From positions 868,001 through 932,000 of the forward strand of contig CBDCQQ010000005.1 of NCBI GenBank assembly GCA_965220665.1: 64,000 nt of DNA. The letters run 5' to 3'. Position numbers and translations under genes: made by a program. This document shows positions 8,205 through 15,873 of the stretch, one piece after another. Each line of letters begins with the position of its first letter. Position 1 is the stretch's first letter. Under the pieces are notes generated by a model. That model was not told the origin of the DNA. It searched no databases and saw only the letters and a program-made list of their open reading frames with translations. The DNA is from JAJDZL01 sp965220665 (lineage in GTDB: Bacteria; Pseudomonadota; Gammaproteobacteria; Arenicellales; JAJDZL01).

Positions 8205-10391
8205 CTAGGAATCAATACTAACGAATTCGGAAAGAATGATTTTTGTACCCACAGCTTCAAAATCAATGGTCAGGTAAAGACTGCCAACATCTGCTTCGAC
8301 ATCGGTCACAACCCCCTCTCCGAATTTTCTGTGTGAAACAGACTTGCCCAGCCAGTCGCCGTAACTGTCATCTTGAATCTGAATCACGGCTGGCTCCGGC
8401 ACTTCTATTGAGTGAACAAGTTCAATCAAATCGGTTGGAACCTCCTGAACAAATCTTGATTGGTGATAATTCTCCCACTGCCCTCGGAGCATTCGTCGGT
8501 TGGCACGCGTGAAATAAAGAATCTCCTTTGCCCGCGTCATTCCAACATAACATAACCGCCGTTCTTCCTGCAATGCCTCCTGTTCCATACTTCTCTGGAA
8601 AGTAGATGACTTCCAGCCTCCATATGAGTGGATATGAGGCAGAATCATGTCGTCAAGTCCCGTTAAAAATACAATCGGAAATTCCAATCCTTTCGCCGTG
8701 TGAAGCGTCATCATCTGAACCTTTTCTGCGGGATTGTCATCGTGTGTGTCACCAGGATCCAGTACGACAGAATCCAGATACCTTTCAAGAATTTCAGCAC
8801 TGCTGGTGGATTCCTGTGACTGCTCAAATCCAGCCGCAGCATTGATGAGCTCTTCCAGATTGACGACTCTGATTTGCTCGGTCGGGTCCGTATGGTACTC
8901 GTAATGCTCACGTAAACCACTCAATTCAATTGTCAACTCCATCAATTCACTCAATGGACGCGTATCGCACAGGCTTTGAAGATCATTGATCAATTCTATA
9001 AACGGCTTCACCTTCGCCCATCTGCTGCCTGTATCTGCGAGTGCGCAGATTGCCTCCCAGTAAGAAATTCCCCGATCAGCGGCTATTTCAGCGATTGATC
9101 GTTTTGCAACCTCACCAATTCCACGGGGTGGTCGGTTAATTGTTTTCACCAAGGAGACATCATTTGCATTTGGATTGGCAACCAGCCTCAAATAACTCAG
9201 TATTTCCTTCACCTCTCTTCGCTGATAGAATCGGACGCCGCCGTAGACCCGAAAAGGGATTCCTTCAGCTCCAAAAGCTTCTTCAAAATTTCGGGACTGA
9301 GCATTGGTTCGATACAGTACTGCAAACTCAGATAGAGATCTTCCCGTATCAGATAACGTTCTTATCTGCTCCACAATAAACTCAGCTTCTTCGTTACTAT
9401 CTCTCGCACTCATGTACTTGATTCGACTTCCTCCAGATTTTCCAGTCCAGAGCTTTTTCTCGAATCTGTTGGTATTTTGCTTAATCAGTGCATTCGCGGC
9501 ATCCAGTATCGGCTTCGTGGATCGGTAGTTTTGCTCCAGTCGGACTACCAGCGCGTCATCATATTGCCTCTCGAATCGCTTTAAATTGCCAGAAAGAGCG
9601 CCTCGCCAACTGTAAATTGATTGATCTTCGTCACCGACGGCAGAGATTTTGCGGCGCCATCCTCCGAAAATTTCCATCCACTGATACTGCAGTTCGTTTG
9701 TATCCTGAAACTCGTCAATCAGAACATGCAGGATTCGTTGTTGAATTTGCTCTCGAACTTCGGCATTGTGTTCCATCACTTCCACGGTTCTGAGAATCAA
9801 TTCAGCAAAATCGACTTGCCCCTGTTCTTCACATTCGCGCTCGTAAATCTCATACAGTTCTTCAAGCAGTTCTGAACGACTGCTATAGACTTCGCTTTCT
9901 CCGGCGCGCTTTTTGGACTCTTTACGCTTATTGATATAGGATTGGACTATTGACGGCGTCAATTCTGTGTGCCGCAGGTTGCGCTCTTTCAATAGATTAG
10001 ATATGAACGATTTCTGATCGTCCTGATCCATGATGTTGAAGTATTGATCCAAGCCAGCGGCTTGATGACGCGTGCGAAGGAACTGATTACACAATCCATG
10101 GAAGGTGCCGACGATCGGATTGACTTCTTCACCCTGAAGTATTTCCTGCACCCGGCGTTTCATTTCTCGTGCTGCCTTGTTGGTAAACGTTACGGCAATG
10201 ATGCGATCAGCCGGAACAGACTTAACGGCGATCAGCCAGGCGATACGATTGACCAGGACCGCGGTTTTTCCGCTCCCGGCGCCTGCAGTGACCAGCAACG
10301 GCCCATCTGGTGCAGTAACCGCCTCCCTCTGACGAGGATTCAGTGCGGTAAGACGTTCTTCAATACCATTCAAATTTAGGTCACTCTGCAA
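8205..10391 (-). CDS. uvrD: DNA helicase II (UvrD/PcrA)
   Basis: 728-residue superfamily 1A helicase for nucleotide-excision and mismatch repair. Motifs in order: Q motif LNPRQREAVTAP, Walker A TAGAGSGKTAVL, Ia TFTNKAAREMKRRV, motif II DEFQDTN, motif III GDEDQSIYSWRGA, motif IV RLEQNYRST, motif V MTLHTAKGLEFP and motif VI CYVGMTRAKE. The last 50 residues (KFGEGVVTDVEA through VGTKIILSEF) match the C-terminal RNA-polymerase-binding region of UvrD, which favours UvrD over Rep. It is divergent from hspQ. Confidence 0.93.
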   Translation of the reverse strand: MQSDLNLNGIEERLTALNPRQREAVTAPDGPLLVTAGAGSGKTAVLVNRIAWLIAVKSVPADRIIAVTFTNKAAREMKRRVQEILQGEEVNPIVGTFHGLCNQFLRTRHQAAGLDQYFNIMDQDDQKSFISNLLKERNLRHTELTPSIVQSYINKRKESKKRAGESEVYSSRSELLEELYEIYERECEEQGQVDFAELILRTVEVMEHNAEVREQIQQRILHVLIDEFQDTNELQYQWMEIFGGWRRKISAVGDEDQSIYSWRGALSGNLKRFERQYDDALVVRLEQNYRSTKPILDAANALIKQNTNRFEKKLWTGKSGGSRIKYMSARDSNEEAEFIVEQIRTLSDTGRSLSEFAVLYRTNAQSRNFEEAFGAEGIPFRVYGGVRFYQRREVKEILSYLRLVANPNANDVSLVKTINRPPRGIGEVAKRSIAEIAADRGISYWEAICALADTGSRWAKVKPFIELINDLQSLCDTRPLSELMELTIELSGLREHYEYHTDPTEQIRVVNLEELINAAAGFEQSQESTSSAEILERYLDSVVLDPGDTHDDNPAEKVQMMTLHTAKGLEFPIVFLTGLDDMILPHIHSYGGWKSSTFQRSMEQEALQEERRLCYVGMTRAKEILYFTRANRRMLRGQWENYHQSRFVQEVPTDLIELVHSIEVPEPAVIQIQDDSYGDWLGKSVSHRKFGEGVVTDVEADVGSLYLTIDFEAVGTKIILSEFVSIDS

Positions 10392-10523
10392 TCTATAATC
10401 AAAGACAAATACCCATGCAACTCAGCGTTAAATGAAGGAGAAAATTCACTTCATTGCACTTGAAAACTGATCAAAAAAGACTATTTTTTGATTGAAGCCA
10501 TTATCCAGCAAATTTGAAGTGTT

Positions 10524-10850
10524 ATGTCGATAATAGCCAAGTACAAAATTGGTCAGATTGTGCGTCATCGTTTTTTTCCGTTTCGTGGTGTTGTATTCGA
10601 CGTCGATCCTGAATTCAGCAATTCTGAGGAATGGTATGAGTCCATTCCGGAGGATATTCGACCGCGAAAAGACCAGCCGTTTTACCATCTGCTTGCAGAA
10701 AACGAACGAAGCAGTTATGTGGCTTATGTCTCGGAACAGAATTTGGTTCCAGACGGAGCTGGTGGTCCGGTTGAGCATCCTGCGCTGAATGAAATGTTCG
10801 ACGACATGCAGGATGGGGAATACACGATACGATCACACCGCGTTCACTAA
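10524..10850 (+). CDS. hspQ: Heat shock protein HspQ
   Basis: 108-residue YccV/HspQ family protein, a hemimethylated-DNA-binding-like fold linked to DnaA turnover and to Lon specificity in enterobacteria. Diagnostic stretches are AKYKIGQIVRHRFFPFRGVV, DVDPEFSNSEEWY, QPFYHLLAEN and YVAYVSEQNLV. Length is standard. It is a single gene, divergent from uvrD, just left of the repeat-flanked toxin-antitoxin island. Confidence 0.93.
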   Translation: MSIIAKYKIGQIVRHRFFPFRGVVFDVDPEFSNSEEWYESIPEDIRPRKDQPFYHLLAENERSSYVAYVSEQNLVPDGAGGPVEHPALNEMFDDMQDGEYTIRSHRVH

Positions 10851-10869
10851 GACCACACCCTATTCAGCT

Positions 10870-10946
10870 CGATTAGGAGCCAGCTGACTCCTTTCTTCGA
10901 GTGGTGTCAACCACCCTTTGTTTAGATTTCTAATGTAGGCTCAGTT
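10870..10946. repeat. 77-bp direct repeat, copy A
   Basis: Aligns without gaps to 13447-13523, with 66 of 77 identical bases by my count. It contains two potential stem-loops: AGGAG paired with CTCCT, and GTGGT-gtca-ACCAC. The second hairpin is identical in both copies, while the first keeps its pairing with changed bases. The copies bracket the AbiE-like pair in the same orientation. This could be an intergenic palindromic or MITE-like unit, or a recombination scar of island entry. Confidence 0.75.
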
Positions 10947-11230
10947 TGAGTATTTGTGCAATGTGAAGAGTATTCGTACATTGCAGGCCATGCCTTGCAC
11001 AACATGCGGCATGACCTTGAATGTAGCCCTACAGAGTTTAACCTCGAATGACCGGAATACAATTCTACATCTCCAGTGTTCAAATCAGGACAGCCAAGTG
11101 TCAGAATCTGTCGAATACATCTTCAACTGAGTGTTAGCAACTAGATCTCATTGATTGCGGAGGGCACCTATGTCACGTACTCCAATGCGACTTCTCAGCA
11201 CAATCAACCACGAACCCTTTGAAGCAAATT

Positions 11231-11309
11231 AAGTTATTCACTGCGCAGTATATATAGCATTTATCTTATATATACACTATAATCAAGTTATTTACTGCGC
11301 AGTGAATAA
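11231..11309 (+). promoter_or_regulatory. Promoter with two palindromic operators for the AbiE-like pair
   Basis: Two near-identical boxes share the core ACTGCGCAGT preceded by AAGTTATT. O1 is 11231-11250. O2 lies within 11285-11309, where the palindrome extends to 22 bp (11288-11309) with a single mismatched pair. A perfect TATAAT (11278-11283) lies between them, so O2 would cover the transcription start about 20 bases before the ATG at 11313. This geometry fits autorepression by the winged-helix antitoxin, as known for AbiEi. The -35 box is poor (TAGCAT at 11255). Confidence 0.65.
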
Positions 11310-11312
11310 ACA

Positions 11313-12398
11313 ATGAACCTCATGCTTGACTCAATCACTAAGGAAAAAAATTTGCTTCACGGTTTGCTCGAAACCTTACGGGCGCTGCCCGAAGCACAGG
11401 CTAAATTGAGTGGGATCAACCAGTTGAGGGGCTCAGGTTGGAGATATGACGCCCAGATTGACTTGTGGGTAGGTGGTAATGAAGCTACATTGCTCATTGA
11501 TATAAAGAAAACCTTGTATCCTCGTGATGTGCAACAGACACTTTGGCAAATCCGGAATTTTACAGATGAAACACCGCAATCAGTGTTCTTCTTGGTTGCC
11601 CAATCAATTTCACCTGGAGCGAAAGATCTGCTGAGGGAGCAGCAGGTCGGATACTATGACAGTGGCGGCAGCCTGTTTCTCTTTGCCACCAACATCTACG
11701 TGTATGTGGACAAGCCGCCCCCGAAGAGCATGTCGAAATCCATTCGTTCCTTGTTTTCAGGTCGTCGCGCGCAAGTTCTGCAAGCGATATTGATGCGTCA
11801 GGGGGACTGGTTCAGAGTAAAGGATCTTGCCGAGCGAGCGAGGGTATCGCCAGCGACTGCCTCGCAGGTGCTAATGAATTTGGAAAGGTTCGATTGGGTG
11901 GTGTCGCGTGGGCAGGGGCCAAACAAGAAACGCCAACTGCGAGATCCTAGTGCCTTGCTTGATGCTTGGGTGAATCAACTGCCGATGATTCGGCCTCTTG
12001 CCATGCGACGATACTTTGTGCCCTCGATGCACGCTGAAGGACTGTTGGAGAAGTTTGCCGAGGTCTGTGCTGAGAAAAATGCCGAGTATGCAATCACTCA
12101 CGAGGCAGCAGGTCAACGGTACGCGCCATTTCTGTCGACTATCTCTCAGGTTCGTTGTCGGATGTTGGCCGGTCCGGCAGCGGATGAGGCCCTCAGCGCA
12201 CTTGATGTTCGTTTAGTTGATCGAGGTGCGAACCTAGCGATTTTAGAAGTCGAGTCATCTAACGAATTGCTGTTTCGACAGCTCGACAATCGGACTTGGC
12301 TTGCAAACCCCGTTCAGGTGTATCTCGATCTAATGCGAAGCGAAGGCCGTGCTAAGGAAATGGCCAGACACCTGCGTAATGAAACACTCGGTTTCTGA
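11313..12398 (+). CDS. AbiEi-like antitoxin / winged-helix repressor
   Basis: 361-residue protein. About residues 1-140 form a domain with an IDLWVGGNEATLLIDIKK segment, suggestive of a restriction-endonuclease-like core (Asp...Asp-x-Lys). A winged helix follows at about 150-205 (VKDLAERARVSPATASQVLM), then a C-terminal alpha/beta domain ending near NPVQVYLDLM. The winged-helix-plus-C-terminal plan and the overlapping nucleotidyltransferase gene resemble type IV AbiEi antitoxins, which repress their operon. The stop and next start overlap as ATGA/TGATG, so translation is coupled. There is no obvious Shine-Dalgarno, and the leader lies within operator O2. The family assignment is by architecture. 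Confidence 0.65.
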   Translation: MNLMLDSITKEKNLLHGLLETLRALPEAQAKLSGINQLRGSGWRYDAQIDLWVGGNEATLLIDIKKTLYPRDVQQTLWQIRNFTDETPQSVFFLVAQSISPGAKDLLREQQVGYYDSGGSLFLFATNIYVYVDKPPPKSMSKSIRSLFSGRRAQVLQAILMRQGDWFRVKDLAERARVSPATASQVLMNLERFDWVVSRGQGPNKKRQLRDPSALLDAWVNQLPMIRPLAMRRYFVPSMHAEGLLEKFAEVCAEKNAEYAITHEAAGQRYAPFLSTISQVRCRMLAGPAADEALSALDVRLVDRGANLAILEVESSNELLFRQLDNRTWLANPVQVYLDLMRSEGRAKEMARHLRNETLGF

Positions 12399-13294
12399 TG
12401 GCAAAGCCCACGACATTCGACGGATATAGCGATCAACACACAGTCGACTGCGAGCGTGTACTTGTTACGCTCATGCGCGGACTTGGCCCATGGAAGGAAT
12501 CAGTATATCTGGTTGGTGGCTTGGCACCCAGATACCTGGTGGCGGCTAAGCCACCGGTAGTACCAACACACGTCGGCACGCTGGATGTGGACATTGTTAT
12601 CGAACTACAAGTTCTGACTGACACCAAGGGCTATTACACGCTCGAGGAAAACTTACGGAAAATGAAGTTTGAGCGATCAATAAACAAAAGTGGCCAGAAG
12701 CTTTCTTGGCGGTGGCAGACCCGCACGGAACATGGCGAGCTGATCGTGCTCGACCTCCTCACTGATTCACCTGAAATTTCTGGAGGGAAAGTTGAGCCAC
12801 TACCCACGAAAGGCAGCATCTCAGCGCTCAATATTCCGCATTCGTCCATCGTCTTCGACCTGCACCAAAGTGTGGAGATAAAAGCAGAACTTCTTGGAGG
12901 CGTTGGTACCGCCACCGAATTAGTGAAACACGCTAATCTGGTGAGCTTCACTTGCTTGAAAGCGTTCGCTTATGATCAGCGTTTTGAACGAAAAGACGCG
13001 TACGACTTAATTTACTGCATTGAGCACGCGGAAGAGGGCTTGGACGGTGTGGCGCAGATGTTCCGCGAAGCATTGGAGGGCAACCACGGCACCGTAATTC
13101 AGGATAGTTTGTCAATTCTTCAAAATCGTTTTGCAGGGGACGAAAAAGTCGAGGGATATCGAAAAGATGGGCCGGTAGCAGTTGCTCGTTTCGAATTTCC
13201 TGAGAGTAGCGAGGCTGATCAGAGCGAGTTCCGAATACTGAGACAGCGGGAGGTTAACAGCATTATCGAACAACTCTTGGCTCTGATCTGGTAG
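12398..13294 (+). CDS. AbiEii-like nucleotidyltransferase toxin
   Basis: 298-residue DNA-polymerase-beta-type nucleotidyltransferase. VYLVGGLAPRYL carries the GG of the nucleotide-binding turn. LDVDIVIEL gives the paired catalytic Asp-x-Asp about 35 residues later, and LLTD may supply the third acidic residue. The helical second half includes LVKHANLVSFTCLKAFAY and DAYDLIYCIEHAEE, typical of AbiEii-type toxins, in which a K...D pattern follows the active site. AbiEii-like enzymes add nucleotides to tRNA acceptor ends or other targets and stop growth. Start overlaps the antitoxin stop by one base. The toxin role is inferred from family and gene pairing. Confidence 0.7.
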   Translation: MAKPTTFDGYSDQHTVDCERVLVTLMRGLGPWKESVYLVGGLAPRYLVAAKPPVVPTHVGTLDVDIVIELQVLTDTKGYYTLEENLRKMKFERSINKSGQKLSWRWQTRTEHGELIVLDLLTDSPEISGGKVEPLPTKGSISALNIPHSSIVFDLHQSVEIKAELLGGVGTATELVKHANLVSFTCLKAFAYDQRFERKDAYDLIYCIEHAEEGLDGVAQMFREALEGNHGTVIQDSLSILQNRFAGDEKVEGYRKDGPVAVARFEFPESSEADQSEFRILRQREVNSIIEQLLALIW

Positions 13295-13446
13295 AAAGTA
13301 GAATCGCGCTGAGAGTGGTTTTAGTCGGAATCAGCATATATATACGATTCAAGATTTGGGAGATATGTGGCCCACGACGCGATACCACGGTAGCGCACGC
13401 TTTGTATACCGACACCATTGGAGTGCTGTGGCATGGTGAATCCTTT

Positions 13447-13523
13447 CGATTAGGAGCCAGTTAGCTCCCTTCCTAGAGTGGTGTCAACCACCCTTAATTT
13501 AAATTTCTAATGCAGACTCAGTT
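13447..13523. repeat. 77-bp direct repeat, copy B
   Basis: Partner of 10870-10946, same orientation, 66 of 77 bases identical and no gaps. The stem GTGGT-gtca-ACCAC is conserved. The upstream stem changes from AGGAG/CTCCT to AGGAGC/GCTCC, keeping pairing. It lies about 150 bases after the toxin stop codon. Confidence 0.75.
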
Positions 13524-13613
13524 GATTGTCTAAACACCCAGGAATTTTCTTTGTTTGGAAAATTTTAAACCTTCGTCTGTCAGTTTCGCTTGGTTGCCCG
13601 TTCAACTGATCAC

Positions 13614-13805
13614 TTAGGCAGTCGCAGTCTCATCACAATTCAGCTCCTCCATCATTTCTTCTCGCATCTTGAATTTTTACGCCTTGCCGGAAACTGTCAT
13701 CGGCAACTCGTGTTTGATTCGGATATAGCGAAGAATTTTGTAGTTAGCGATTTGATCCTTGCAATAACTTCTTAGTTCTTCTACGTTGTCATTCAGTTGT
13801 TGTAG
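13614..13805 (-). pseudogene. Acyl-CoA synthetase, C-terminal fossil
   Basis: The minus strand reads VEELRSYCKDQIANYKILRY, then IRIKHELPMTVSGKA, a TAA, and in the same frame KFKMREEMMEEL. This is the C-terminal end of AMP-forming acyl-CoA synthetases: the xELRxxCxxxIAxYKxPRY block, the catalytic-lysine loop PMTVTGK and the KFxMREE tail. The TAA sits where the family has Gln (CAA to TAA). No upstream part of the gene is present within 100 bases of the methyltransferase start, so this is a truncated relic. Confidence 0.75.
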
Positions 13806-13909
13806 GCTTGATTAATATGAATGCGCAATCAGGCGTCAATCAATTCTGTGGCATTCCTACCTGGTTATCGAATTAAAATTTGTCTGAATATCCCAAAATT
13901 CGATTGAAC

Positions 13910-14563
13910 ATGGACCTGGATCTCGCAAAATTCAATATGGTCGAACAGCAGATTCGGCCTTGGAATGTTTTAAGTTCACAGATTCTCGAAACGATCGCAG
14001 CCGTACCGCGCGAGAATTTTGTTCCTGAACAGCATCGCCACCTCGCGTTTGCCGACATGCAGGTTCCCATTGGCGATGGTCAAGTCATGATGCAACCGAA
14101 AGTGGAAGCTCGGCTTCTGCAGGAACTTGCGCCGGAACGGGATGATTTCGCGCTTGAAATTGGTGCAGGTACCGGTTATGTTGCTGCGCTCTTAGCACAA
14201 ACAGCGTTGGAGGTGCATACCATTGAATACCGAGAATCGCTGGTTGAACTCGCAGCCTTGAACCTTCTAACCAACAACATCAAAAATGTTGATGTAATTC
14301 ACGGCGATGCGGGACGAGGTTGGAAATCGGATATTGAATACCAGACAATTTTTGTCTCAGGGTCCGTCATTCAATTACCGCAAAGCTATCTCGATTTGTT
14401 ATGCATAGGCGGAAGATTGGTCGCAGTGATGGGCGATGGACCTGTAATGAACGCCATTCGGGTCAGAAGAGTTGACGCAGAAAACTGGCATACCGATTAC
14501 CTGTTTGAGACAGTCCTTCCGCCTCTCGACAATATTGAACAGCCAAATCGCTTCGTGTTTTGA
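13910..14563 (+). CDS. Protein-L-isoaspartate methyltransferase-like protein (TolC-linked)
   Basis: 217-residue Rossmann methyltransferase of the PCMT family. The start is the ATG at 13910; an upstream TTG at 13880 is less likely. The SAM loop is ALEIGAGTGYVAALLA, and FNMVEQQIRPWNV and VPRENFVP are family landmarks. The segment that in true isoaspartyl methyltransferases carries a conserved Ser/Thr (as in TISQP) reads QVMMQP here, so repair activity is doubtful. The gene ends only 2 bases before the tolC ATG, an arrangement seen in other gammaproteobacteria. A second, more canonical pcm lies at 53029-53718. Confidence 0.8.
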   Translation: MDLDLAKFNMVEQQIRPWNVLSSQILETIAAVPRENFVPEQHRHLAFADMQVPIGDGQVMMQPKVEARLLQELAPERDDFALEIGAGTGYVAALLAQTALEVHTIEYRESLVELAALNLLTNNIKNVDVIHGDAGRGWKSDIEYQTIFVSGSVIQLPQSYLDLLCIGGRLVAVMGDGPVMNAIRVRRVDAENWHTDYLFETVLPPLDNIEQPNRFVF

Positions 14564-14565
14564 AT

Positions 14566-15873
14566 ATGCGGAGAAATTCAACGCAAAGATTAACCTCACT
14601 GCTTTGCGTGCTAGTGACAGCGCTAGTCATGCTGTTCGCTAGACCTGCCTTTCCCATAGATCTTATTGAAAGTTATGAGTTGGCAGTCCATAACAGTTCC
14701 GAGCTCGCCGCAGCAAATATCGAATCACAAGCTGGTGAGCTCAATCTTGACATTACCAAAGCCATCAGCATTTTTCCGACTGTAACGATCGGCGCAATGA
14801 CACAGAGAAAAAACAAGTTTGTCGGCGCCGACACCAGAATAGACAGTGCTAATGTGACGCTATCTCAAACTCTTTGGAGAGAGAGTCTTGGAGCCGGACT
14901 GAAATTCTCGGAACAACAAGAAATTCTCGCTGGCCTAATTTATAAAAAAGCACAGACCAACCTATTTAAGCAGGTCGTCGATGCGTACTTCAATGTGCTC
15001 GCTGCCCAGGATACACTCGAAACGAATCGAAGCGAAATTACATCCATTGAAGTTCTGCTCGATCATGCAGTGGTGCGACGAGATGCTGGAGTTGGCACCG
15101 AAACTGATGTCAGAATTGCTGAATCGCGACTCGCGTTGGCTAATGCCAGTGTCATCATGGCAGAAACTGCGGTTGAAAACGCCATTCTGGCACTATCCGA
15201 GTTGATCGGACACCGTGCAACCGACATTGATCAGCTGAATGAAGATGCCCCCACACCAGGTATGAAATCCGACCAGGTGGAAGATTGGACTGAACTGGCA
15301 CTAAAGAACAATATCGACCTCGAAATTCAGCAGGTTCAGGTCAATATTGCCGAGCGGTCAATCCAATTGGCCACTTCCGATTACGATTTTGCAGCCCGTC
15401 TGAATTTTCGTATCAATGACAGACTCGGCGGCACTGAATCCTTGATGGACCATTCGGTTGCGTCAATAACAATTTCAAAGTCATTCTCCGCAGGTGGTGC
15501 GGAGTCAAGGCTGAGAAAGCAAGCCACACTTCAGTATGAAGCAGAACTGCAACGACTGAAGGCGCTTCGAACTCGAACTGCTACACTTACATCAAGCACA
15601 TTTCGCAGTGCAGCCAGTCTTATCAAACAAATTGAAGCCCTGGAAGTTGCGGTCAATGCGGTACAAAGCTCATATGATCTGACGGAAAGCAACTACGATG
15701 TTGGACTGGTCACTTCGCTGGAAGTGCTGGACGCACAACAGGATTTGTTTGAAGCCAGGCGAGCATTGCTAGAAGCTCGCTATGCCTATCTGCGTAGCCT
15801 GATCGCGCTGGAACTAGTTGCTGGTACACTTGATCTCAGCGACCTGCAGGCATTGAACAATCTGCTACTCTGA
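14566..15873 (+). CDS. tolC: TolC-family outer membrane efflux protein
   Basis: 435-residue outer membrane channel for tripartite efflux and type I secretion. The ATG at 14566 follows the upstream stop by 2 bases. A signal peptide with a hydrophobic core (LLCVLVTALVMLFA) ends near PAFPID. Two similar halves of long alpha-helices follow, each starting with the family pattern (IDLIESYELAVHNSSELAAA and DWTELALKNNIDLEIQQVQV). The region VGTETDVRIAESRLALANA and the C-terminal VGLVTSLEVLDAQQDLFEAR are hallmark OEP repeats. No inner-membrane pump or adaptor gene is adjacent. Confidence 0.93.
   Translation: MRRNSTQRLTSLLCVLVTALVMLFARPAFPIDLIESYELAVHNSSELAAANIESQAGELNLDITKAISIFPTVTIGAMTQRKNKFVGADTRIDSANVTLSQTLWRESLGAGLKFSEQQEILAGLIYKKAQTNLFKQVVDAYFNVLAAQDTLETNRSEITSIEVLLDHAVVRRDAGVGTETDVRIAESRLALANASVIMAETAVENAILALSELIGHRATDIDQLNEDAPTPGMKSDQVEDWTELALKNNIDLEIQQVQVNIAERSIQLATSDYDFAARLNFRINDRLGGTESLMDHSVASITISKSFSAGGAESRLRKQATLQYEAELQRLKALRTRTATLTSSTFRSAASLIKQIEALEVAVNAVQSSYDLTESNYDVGLVTSLEVLDAQQDLFEARRALLEARYAYLRSLIALELVAGTLDLSDLQALNNLLL

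Larger units (their letters stand above)
10851..11312. other. Island left border: repeat, mini-ORF and operators
   Basis: This stretch holds direct-repeat copy A (10870-10946) and the operator/promoter block of the AbiE-like pair (11231-11309). Between them lies a 20-codon frame, 11170-11232 (ATG to TAA), preceded by GGAGG at good spacing; it may be a leader peptide or the stump of a lost gene. Bases 10950-11160 show nothing else recognisable. Confidence 0.5.
13295..13909. other. Island right border: repeat copy B and gene fossil
   Basis: Contains direct-repeat copy B (13447-13523) and a decayed acyl-CoA synthetase end (13614-13805, minus), both listed separately. The first 150 bases after the toxin stop and the last 100 before the methyltransferase show nothing recognisable. 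Confidence 0.5.
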
